Of a DNA stretch of 5,519 nt, positions 1 through 4,895 are shown piece by piece; position 1 is the stretch's first letter, and each line of letters begins with the position of its first letter. The notes under the pieces were generated by a model. That model was given only the letters and a program-made list of their open reading frames with translations. It did no database searches and was not told the origin of the DNA. The stretch is from Candidatus Omnitrophota bacterium (GTDB lineage Bacteria > Omnitrophota > Gorgyraeia > Duberdicusellales > 4484-171). The stretch lies in the NCBI GenBank assembly GCA_021735105.1, contig JAIPHS010000063.1:1-5519 (forward strand), in the 5' to 3' direction. Made by a program: the position numbers and the translations under genes.

Positions 1-13
1 AAGCGAAGAATCT
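1..13. repeat. Tail of a dispersed intergenic repeat (partial)
   Basis: The first bases, AAGCGAAGAATCT, match the end of a very common bacterial intergenic repeat whose spurious translation reads SEAKNL; here one frame gives AKNLG. The element is cut by the left edge of the window, so its length and other end are unknown. The match is from memory of the repeat family, not from a search. One alternative is the 3' end of an upstream gene: two frames run in from the left edge and stop at 29-31 and 46-48, but neither tail is recognisable. Confidence 0.4.
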
Positions 14-24
14 TGGGTGTCACC

Positions 25-59
25 AAAATAAAGGTATTCGCTAAATAATTTCATTTTCA
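25..59 (+). repeat. 35-bp direct repeat, copy 1
   Basis: This stretch matches 179-213 at 32 of 35 positions, with mismatches at repeat positions 14, 16 and 20. It begins AAAATAAAGGTAT and ends ATTTCATTTTCA. Copy 2 lies directly against a tRNA gene, while copy 1 is followed by non-coding sequence with no recognisable RNA gene. It may be a duplicated tRNA promoter region or the boundary of a small inserted element. Confidence 0.8.
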
Positions 60-68
60 ATGAGACTT

Positions 69-87
69 AGCTTTTCAAAGAAAAGCT
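69..87. repeat. Short perfect hairpin (8-bp stem)
   Basis: AGCTTTTC (69-76) pairs perfectly with GAAAAGCT (80-87) around an AAA loop. The stem is rich in A and T and no T-run follows on either strand, so it does not look like an intrinsic terminator. It lies in the repeat-rich segment between the two 35-bp direct repeats. Confidence 0.6.
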
Positions 88-101
88 GTAGTCGAATTGA
101 T

Positions 102-128
102 ACTGAGGAATGAAATGACGAAGTATCT
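102..128. repeat. Degraded dispersed repeat of the PEERSDEGS type
   Basis: The stretch resembles the widespread intergenic repeat whose accidental translation is PEERSDEGS. The same frame here would read T-E-E-stop-N-D-E-V-S, keeping GAGGA and GACGAAG with scattered substitutions. It overlaps an inverted pair, GATACT (99-104) and AGTATC (122-127). It is non-coding and probably a decayed REP-like element. The assignment is from recalled family sequence. Confidence 0.4.
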
Positions 129-143
129 TATTTAGGTTCCTAA

Positions 144-174
144 GGCACTTCGCCAAGGAATTTGGCTCAGTGCC
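144..174. repeat. 31-nt imperfect hairpin upstream of the tRNA
   Basis: GGCACT (144-149) pairs with AGTGCC (169-174). After a symmetric TC/TC internal loop, GCCAA (152-156) pairs with TTGGC (162-166) around a GGAAT loop. A competing stem, TTCCT (137-141) with AGGAA (156-160), would exclude the inner part. No T-run follows, so it is not a standard terminator. It fits a REP- or MITE-like structured repeat. Confidence 0.6.
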
Positions 175-178
175 GCTG

Positions 179-213
179 AAAATAAAGGTATACTCTATAT
201 AATTTCATTTTCA
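179..213 (+). repeat. 35-bp direct repeat, copy 2, abutting the tRNA
   Basis: This is the second copy of the repeat at 25-59 (32 of 35 identical), and it ends at the base immediately before the tRNA. One of the three differences turns AATAAT into TATAAT, creating a consensus -10 box at 198-203. The 119 bp between the copies contain hairpins and a degraded dispersed repeat. Confidence 0.8.
198..203 (+). promoter_or_regulatory. Candidate -10 box for tRNA-Gly
   Basis: TATAAT is a perfect sigma-70 -10 hexamer ten bases before the tRNA. No convincing -35 lies 16-18 bp upstream; the region reads GCTGAA. Transcription from here would start near 210, leaving a leader of only a few bases. An overlapping TATACT at 189-194 is an alternative. 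Confidence 0.35.
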
Positions 214-284
214 GCGGGCGGGGTTCAATGGTAGAACACTAGCTTCCCAAGCTAGTAACGGCGGTTCGATTCCGCTCGCCCGCT
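214..284 (+). tRNA. tRNA-Gly (anticodon CCC)
   Basis: A complete 71-nt cloverleaf can be drawn. The acceptor stem GCGGGCG (214-220) pairs with CGCCCGC (277-283), with discriminator T at 284 as usual for bacterial tRNA-Gly. The D stem is GTTC/GAAC (223-226, 234-237). The anticodon stem is CTAGC/GCTAG (239-243, 251-255) around loop TTCCCAA, so positions 34-36 are CCC (246-248), reading GGG. The T stem is GGCGG/CCGCT with a G-U pair and loop TTCGATT (265-271). The 3' CCA is not encoded (TTA follows the discriminator), so it must be added by tRNA nucleotidyltransferase. The 5' end touches a direct repeat. Confidence 0.96.
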
Positions 285-299
285 TTAACTAATTATTGA

Positions 300-327
300 T
301 TGATTTTATTTCATTTTACGTTATCAT
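300..327 (+). promoter_or_regulatory. Candidate sigma-70 promoter for the operon
   Basis: TTGATT (300-305) and TATCAT (322-327) are separated by 16 bp, in the 69-bp gap between the tRNA and the first gene. Initiation near 334 would give a leader of about 20 nt. The region is very AT-rich, so chance matches are likely; TATATT at 334-339 is another possible -10. This gap is the only place within the window, before the gene chain, where a promoter for all six genes would fit. Confidence 0.35.
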
Positions 328-353
328 ATTTTTTATATTCATAAAACTTATAC

Positions 354-1916
354 ATGGACCCTTTTAACAAAAACCCCAACTTAATTAATCTTTCAAAAAG
401 AATTAATGCTTTCGAGCGGGGCTACCGTCAAAATATAGCTATTCTTGCTGATGATAAAAACGAAATATCAAATTTAATCAACAGTTATCTCTCTTATAAA
501 AAAACCGAACAACTAATCCACATCTATCTCAACCCAACTTATTTAAACAAAAATAACGTTTTTAAATCCATAGCTTTTTGTTTGCTTTCCGAACACAGTT
601 CAACTGTTATGAGCCTAGACCAATTGATAACTATTTGTTTTGATATTTTACCTAAAACTACCCATTTAATTAAGGGCTTATTACAAAAAAGCATTACCTT
701 TCTAGATATATTAAACTTAATAAATGAATTTATCCAAGAAAGCAGTAAAAATTGTATTTTCATAATTGAAGAATTTCCTCAAGCCGATAAACTTTTTAAA
801 AACTTTTATCAACAACTTGCTAATTTTGCAATATCTCAGAGAAAATGCATGCTTGTTATCAGCTCATCTCATCCAGAAGCTGCAGATAAAACTCTGGGCA
901 ATGAATTGAACCTTCTTTTTGGTAACTTTGAAAAAATATACCTTAATAAAAATAATTTTCTCCAAAACTTTATCTTACTTGAAAACAAATTAAGTAAACT
1001 TAAACCTTCCCCAGCCTTTATATCTTTTTTTATCAACATTATCGGCAGCAATCAAAGCTACTATCAATTATTTAAAAATGTTATACATCAACACTATACA
1101 GAGGTAGAAGAAAATACTATTATAAAAGTTTTAAAAGATTTACTTTTTAATCAAGAAACTTATTTTTTTCAAAAATTTAGCAATAAACTTGATAAAATCA
1201 AATATCATTTCAAAGAACCTGCACCGGTAATTAAACTACTTTTTTTGCTCTGTAAAGGCTACCTGCGCAAAGAAAACCTTAAAGACTTAACCGGCAGCTC
1301 CAGCCGTGACATAAATCATAAGTTGAATAAGCTGATAAACCTTAACTACCTAAACAAACATGGAAACATTTACAAAATAAAGGATAAACTTTTTTCATTT
1401 TGGATGTCTCACTTTTTTAAATTTTATTCTATTTTTCCTGTGTCTGAACCCCAGAAACGAGACAATCTTTGGCAAAAGGAGATTCAGGAAGAGATAAACC
1501 TTTTTAAAGAAGAATTTGCAAAAAATAGATTGAAAAAAATAGTTGAACTCTTTATGGCTTTTAAGGATGACTCCTTATCAATCGACAAAGATAGATACAA
1601 TCTGCCTAAACTAGATAATACAAAAATTATTTCTTATCCAGAAGATAATTTTCACCTTTTGGTGGGAGAAGGAAAAAAAATTGTATTTGCCGGAATAAAA
1701 GAAAAAACAACTGACGACAAAGATATCCTTGAATTTATTAAAAAAGGCGCCAATATTAAGGGCAAAAATGTTCAAAAAATATTTATTTCATTAGATGAAT
1801 TAACTGATACTGCCAACTTACTGGCTAAAAACAAAAAAGTTACTCTTTGGGATAAAAATAGAGTAAATAATCTTCTTGATATTTATAATAAACCAAACCT
1901 TCTCCACTATTTATAA
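354..1916 (+). CDS. Degenerate AAA-family ATPase-like protein with winged-helix and nuclease-like C-terminus
   Basis: This 520-aa protein has the layout of archaeal/bacterial AAA ATPases of the STAND-like DUF234 type. Residues 17-46 align with the usual entry to the P-loop (NIAIL followed by LINSYL), but the Walker A segment reads ADDKNEIS (32-39) where GxxxxGKT/S is expected, so the glycines and catalytic Lys are gone. A Walker-B-like strand follows, IFIIEEF (135-141), then a sensor-1-like strand, MLVISSS (166-172). Residues 288-345 look like a winged helix, followed by FWMSHFFKF. Residues about 380-520 resemble a PD-(D/E)xK fold, but the E-x-K strand reads AGIKEK (446-451). Nucleotide hydrolysis is therefore doubtful; a scaffold or regulatory role is possible. 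There is no signal peptide. No Shine-Dalgarno sequence is visible before the ATG. Fold is moderately sure; function is unknown. Confidence 0.7.
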   Translation: MDPFNKNPNLINLSKRINAFERGYRQNIAILADDKNEISNLINSYLSYKKTEQLIHIYLNPTYLNKNNVFKSIAFCLLSEHSSTVMSLDQLITICFDILPKTTHLIKGLLQKSITFLDILNLINEFIQESSKNCIFIIEEFPQADKLFKNFYQQLANFAISQRKCMLVISSSHPEAADKTLGNELNLLFGNFEKIYLNKNNFLQNFILLENKLSKLKPSPAFISFFINIIGSNQSYYQLFKNVIHQHYTEVEENTIIKVLKDLLFNQETYFFQKFSNKLDKIKYHFKEPAPVIKLLFLLCKGYLRKENLKDLTGSSSRDINHKLNKLINLNYLNKHGNIYKIKDKLFSFWMSHFFKFYSIFPVSEPQKRDNLWQKEIQEEINLFKEEFAKNRLKKIVELFMAFKDDSLSIDKDRYNLPKLDNTKIISYPEDNFHLLVGEGKKIVFAGIKEKTTDDKDILEFIKKGANIKGKNVQKIFISLDELTDTANLLAKNKKVTLWDKNRVNNLLDIYNKPNLLHYL

Positions 1917-1917
1917 A

Positions 1918-2415
1918 ATGAGAATATTAGTAATTTCTGACAGCCATATAACTAACCCCAACCAAGGCTTTTTTTTAAAATTAGATAAAGAAATAAAAAA
2001 AAGTGACTGCTGTATTCACGCTGGTGATTTTACTGATTATTCAATATACGAAGAGCTTTCTAAAAGAATTAAAACTTATGCAATTGCCGGAAATATGGAT
2101 GATGAGGTAATTTTACAAAAATTACCTCAAAAAAATATATTTAAGCTGTCTAGCTTTGCTTTTGCCCTTACCCACGGCAGCGGCACTTCAAAAACTATAG
2201 AACAATATGTCCGGCACCAATTTCAAAAAGATTTTGAAAAAATAGATATCTTTATCTATGGCCATTCCCATCAGGCTGCTGATCACAAAATAAATGACAA
2301 AATATATTTTAATCCCGGTTCAGTTGGTGATACAATAACAACTCCAGAAAAAACATACGGAATTATAGAAATAAAAAATGGCCGGTTAAACAGGAGTATT
2401 AAAAGAATTGGATAA
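1918..2415 (+). CDS. YfcE/MJ0936-family metallophosphoesterase
   Basis: This 165-aa cytosolic phosphodiesterase of the calcineurin-like superfamily uses a dinuclear metal centre. All family motifs are present: D8-S-H10 (ISDSH), GD37, GN59-MD, H86 (THGSG), GHSH with H116 and H118, and NPGS (132-135). Length fits the single-domain YfcE/MJ0936 group, which cleaves model phosphodiesters; the natural substrate is uncertain. I chose ATG 1918 over the in-frame ATG 1876 because MRILVISDSH is the normal N-terminus and the longer form would add 14 unconserved residues inside the preceding gene. The start lies one base after the upstream TAA with no Shine-Dalgarno, so translation probably depends on reinitiation. 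The next gene starts 8 bases before this one's stop. Confidence 0.92.
   Translation: MRILVISDSHITNPNQGFFLKLDKEIKKSDCCIHAGDFTDYSIYEELSKRIKTYAIAGNMDDEVILQKLPQKNIFKLSSFAFALTHGSGTSKTIEQYVRHQFQKDFEKIDIFIYGHSHQAADHKINDKIYFNPGSVGDTITTPEKTYGIIEIKNGRLNRSIKRIG
2392..2396 (+). promoter_or_regulatory. Ribosome binding site for the TTG-initiated HIT gene
   Basis: AGGAG lies 11 bases before TTG 2408, inside the end of the metallophosphoesterase gene. It supports TTG as the start, because no ATG or GTG is available in frame near the conserved LWAPWR segment. The spacing is slightly long. Confidence 0.6.
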
Positions 2416-2884
2416 GCTCTGGGCGCCTTGGCGAATAAAATATGTGAGTCAAAAAAAAGAATTGGGTTGCCTTTTTTGTAAAATTGCTAAACAAAAAAAG
2501 GATAAAAAAAACTATATAGTTCTACGTTCAAAATATTGCTTTGTGGTTTTGAACCGTTTCCCTTATAATAATGGGCATCTTTTAATTGCCCCGTACAAAC
2601 ACACCGCAAAACTGGAACAATTAAATGATGAAGAAACCCTTGGTATATATAAAATAACGATTAAAATGAAAAAAATGATTCAGAAAGTTTTACGGCCGGG
2701 GGGATTTAATATAGGCTTTAACCTTGGTGAAGTTGCCGGAGCAGGTATTACAGATCATATACACCTTCACTTAGTACCGCGCTGGAGAGGCGATACGAAT
2801 TTTATGCCGGTTTTGTCTGAAACTAAAATAATTTCACAAAGCTTAGGTGATTTATACGACAAACTGAAAAAGGAGAAAAAGTGA
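2408..2884 (+). CDS. HIT-family nucleotide hydrolase/phosphorylase (Ap4A-type)
   Basis: This 158-aa HIT (histidine triad) protein belongs to the bacterial group that opens with LWAPWR (residues 4-9 here), which includes the Ap4A phosphorylase Rv2613c of Mycobacterium tuberculosis. A CxxC zinc pair sits at C21 and C24. The substrate-binding part contains NNGHLLIAP (54-62), and the catalytic triad reads HIHLHLVPRW with H117, H119 and H121; H119 would be the nucleophile by family precedent. The enzyme would act in the cytosol on a nucleotide with a phosphate linkage, plausibly diadenosine polyphosphate or AMP-linked compounds, but the substrate cannot be read from sequence. The start is TTG 2408, supported by AGGAG and by the conserved N-terminus. 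It overlaps the upstream gene by 8 bases and the downstream gene by 4 (GTGA). Confidence 0.93.
   Translation: MDKLWAPWRIKYVSQKKELGCLFCKIAKQKKDKKNYIVLRSKYCFVVLNRFPYNNGHLLIAPYKHTAKLEQLNDEETLGIYKITIKMKKMIQKVLRPGGFNIGFNLGEVAGAGITDHIHLHLVPRWRGDTNFMPVLSETKIISQSLGDLYDKLKKEKK
2871..2875 (+). promoter_or_regulatory. Ribosome binding site for the GTG-initiated HD-GYP gene
   Basis: AGGAG, preceded by A, lies 5 bases before GTG 2881. This is the strongest Shine-Dalgarno in the operon and supports the GTG start, whose last two bases form part of the upstream TGA stop. Confidence 0.7.
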
Positions 2885-3912
2885 GTATTAACTTAACTAT
2901 GTTTTCGTCATATCATACCCTCTATAGATTAGCAACCACTTTTACAGATATAAAAAGTTTTGCTATCGGAATAGCTAAAATATATAAAAGCGCCTTTGAG
3001 GCCGATAAAGTAACTGTGGTTTTAAAAACTATTAATTCTGCGCAATATGTCAAAGTGAGTTTTAAGAACCAGTCAAAAATTATAAAAAAGGGAGGAGTTT
3101 CAATACTTACCAAAGTTGAAAAAAATATTCTCAAACAAGAAAACGAAATAATATTGAATAAGCGATTGGTTTATCCTTTCACTTTTATAAAAACATTAGG
3201 TGGAATTTACATAAAACGAAGTAAAAATCTTAAAAAATTTACTCCCAGTGAAAAAAAATGGTTTTATTCGTTATGTGAAGAAACCAGCCTAACTCTTAAA
3301 ATATTTGCTTTATATAAGGAACAGCAAAAACTAATTTTAAGTTATATAAAATCTATATCTAACTTTCTTAGCCAGCATGTCCCAACTTCACGACTTCACA
3401 CAAAACATATCCTTCAAATTTTAAAAGCAATGGAAAAAGAACTATCTTTGTCAAAGGCGGAAATAAGATCTCTGGAATTTGCGGCACTGCTGCATGATGC
3501 CGGAAAAATGGGCCTTCCCCGAAAACTTCTCAAAAAACGAAAACCACTGACAGCTGAAGAGTTTGAACTTATTACCAAACACCCTCGAAAAGGTACCGAA
3601 TTAATTAAAGATCTTGAATCCTTAAAACCAGTCATGCCGATAATCCTTTACCATCATGAACGATATGACGGCAAAGGCTATCCTTCCGGCCTAAAGAAAA
3701 ATCAAATCCCTTTGGGCTCCCGGATTTTATCTGTAATTGATTCTTTTGATGCTATGTATTTCGGACGTCCATACAGAAAAGGAATCTCCATTGAAATCGT
3801 TAAAGAAGAGTTAAAAAAACAAAGAGGAAAACAATTTGACCCAAAGATAGTAGATGTATTTTTAAAAATATTGCGGCGGAAAAGCATAAAAAAAGTTTTA
3901 GGAATATGTTAA
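2881..3912 (+). CDS. GAF-like/HD-GYP domain protein, predicted c-di-GMP phosphodiesterase
   Basis: This 343-aa protein has a GAF-like sensor region (about 11-146; the GGIYIKR strand and FTPSEKKWF helix are typical), a short helical linker (about 143-165) and an HD-GYP domain (about 165-340). The catalytic residues look complete: H173, H205-D206 with AGK (207-209), H234-P, H258-H259, YDGKGYP (262-268) and D287 in SVIDSFDAM. HD-GYP enzymes hydrolyse cyclic di-GMP, usually to GMP through pGpG. There is no signal peptide or transmembrane segment and no receiver domain, so a cytosolic enzyme controlled by a ligand at the GAF-like domain is inferred. The start is GTG, with a 4-base overlap (GTGA) upstream and a 7-base overlap with the heptose kinase gene downstream. 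Some HD-GYP family members cleave other cyclic dinucleotides. Confidence 0.92.
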   Translation: MSINLTMFSSYHTLYRLATTFTDIKSFAIGIAKIYKSAFEADKVTVVLKTINSAQYVKVSFKNQSKIIKKGGVSILTKVEKNILKQENEIILNKRLVYPFTFIKTLGGIYIKRSKNLKKFTPSEKKWFYSLCEETSLTLKIFALYKEQQKLILSYIKSISNFLSQHVPTSRLHTKHILQILKAMEKELSLSKAEIRSLEFAALLHDAGKMGLPRKLLKKRKPLTAEEFELITKHPRKGTELIKDLESLKPVMPIILYHHERYDGKGYPSGLKKNQIPLGSRILSVIDSFDAMYFGRPYRKGISIEIVKEELKKQRGKQFDPKIVDVFLKILRRKSIKKVLGIC

Positions 3913-4895
3913 CAAAAAAGAATAAACTTAAAAAAATTATTTCTAAATTCTCTGATAAAAAAATTTTAGTGGTTGGAGACCTTATTTTAGACCGCCATAT
4001 CTCCGGTAGCGTAAACCGCATTTCTCCTGAAGCTCCTGTCCCGGTAGTTTGGGCTAAAAAAGAAACATTTAAAGCCGGCGGAGCTGCAAACGTTGGCTTA
4101 AACTTAATAGATTTGGGCGCCGAAGCAGCACTTTGCGGAGTGGTTGGCCAGGATACCTTTGGCAAACAACTATATTCTCTGCTCAATAAAAAAAAGCTTA
4201 ACACAAAATATATATTTAAAGATAAAACCCGGCGGACTACTTTAAAAACCAGAATCATCGCCCATCATCAACAAGTCGTTCGCCTTGACTGGGAATCAAC
4301 TGATAATTTTTCTAAAAAAACCATAGCAGGCATTATTAATAAAATAAAAAATAACTTAGCTAAATTTGATGCCGTAATCATCGAAGATTACGGCAAAGGA
4401 ATGATAAACCCTTTATTGGTTAAGGAACTTGTTAACCTTTGTGCCCAAAAAAATAAAATTATCACTGTAGACCCAAAAGAAAATCACTTTCAATACTATC
4501 AAGGAGTAACTGCCTTAACCCCCAATATTGCCGAAGCTCAAACAGCAGCTGGCCAAAAAGCTAAAAATAAAAACGAAATAAAATGCATTGGTAAAAAACT
4601 TTTAAAAGACTTATCTCCAAAATCTCTTCTCTTAACCTTGGGAGAAGATGGAATGATGCTTTTTGAAAAAGAAAAAATCCAACATATCCCCACAGCTGCT
4701 CTGGAAGTATACGATGTAACTGGAGCCGGTGACACAGTAGTCTCTTTATTTACATTAGCTTTAACTTGCGGGGCAACAAGCATAGAAGCAGCTCAGCTTG
4801 CTAATTTGGCTGCAGGATCTGTAGTAGGTAAACTAGGGGCAACAACTACAACTAAAAAAGAATTAAGAAAGATAATCAATGAAAAAAGAAATTAA
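3906..4895 (+). CDS. rfaE1: D-glycero-beta-D-manno-heptose-7-phosphate kinase (RfaE domain I/HldA type)
   Basis: This 329-aa PfkB/ribokinase-family kinase phosphorylates D-glycero-beta-D-manno-heptose 7-phosphate at C1, a step toward ADP-heptose for the LPS inner core. Diagnostic motifs are GDLILDR (24-30), RISPEAPVPVV (38-48), the PfkB GGAANVGLNL (58-67), RLDWE (126-130), DYGKGM (161-166), VDPK (188-191), LTPN (204-207) and VTGAGDT (271-277) with the catalytic base D276. In E. coli this kinase is fused to an adenylyltransferase in HldE; here the protein ends after the kinase, so a separate RfaE2/HldC gene is required elsewhere. The start codon overlaps the upstream gene by 7 bases; AGGA lies only 2 bases before it, so initiation is probably coupled. 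The 3' end overlaps kdsB by 17 bases. Confidence 0.95.
   Translation: MLTKKNKLKKIISKFSDKKILVVGDLILDRHISGSVNRISPEAPVPVVWAKKETFKAGGAANVGLNLIDLGAEAALCGVVGQDTFGKQLYSLLNKKKLNTKYIFKDKTRRTTLKTRIIAHHQQVVRLDWESTDNFSKKTIAGIINKIKNNLAKFDAVIIEDYGKGMINPLLVKELVNLCAQKNKIITVDPKENHFQYYQGVTALTPNIAEAQTAAGQKAKNKNEIKCIGKKLLKDLSPKSLLLTLGEDGMMLFEKEKIQHIPTAALEVYDVTGAGDTVVSLFTLALTCGATSIEAAQLANLAAGSVVGKLGATTTTKKELRKIINEKRN

Larger units (their letters stand above)
173..217. repeat. 11-bp inverted repeat running into the tRNA 5' end
   Basis: CCGCTGAAAAT (173-183) is the exact reverse complement of ATTTTCAGCGG (207-217). The right arm includes the last bases of direct-repeat copy 2 and the first four bases of tRNA-Gly (GCGG, 214-217). 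The 23-nt centre contains TATACT and TATAAT. It could be a terminal inverted repeat of a small element next to the tRNA, or a DNA/RNA hairpin that competes with the acceptor stem. Confidence 0.65.

Noticed and set aside
60..130. Possible remnant of a second tRNA after direct-repeat copy 1
   Set aside because: The AGCTTTTC hairpin looks faintly like an anticodon arm, but no acceptor stem, D arm or T loop can be assembled around it.
308..317. Third occurrence of ATTTCATTTT, also found in both 35-bp repeats
   Set aside because: The match is ten bases of low-complexity AT-rich sequence and does not extend into the rest of the repeat, so chance is likely.
285..353. Terminator after the tRNA
   Set aside because: The spacer has T-rich stretches but no GC-rich hairpin before them on either strand.
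1876..1917. Upstream in-frame ATG that would lengthen the metallophosphoesterase by 14 residues
   Set aside because: The extra residues lie inside the preceding gene and are not family-like. The canonical N-terminus MRILVISDSH begins at 1918.
3800..4258. 152-codon open frame on the minus strand
   Set aside because: It lies opposite rfaE1 and the end of the HD-GYP gene, both with full family motifs, and its translation shows no recognisable domain. The smaller minus-strand frames are likewise shadows.
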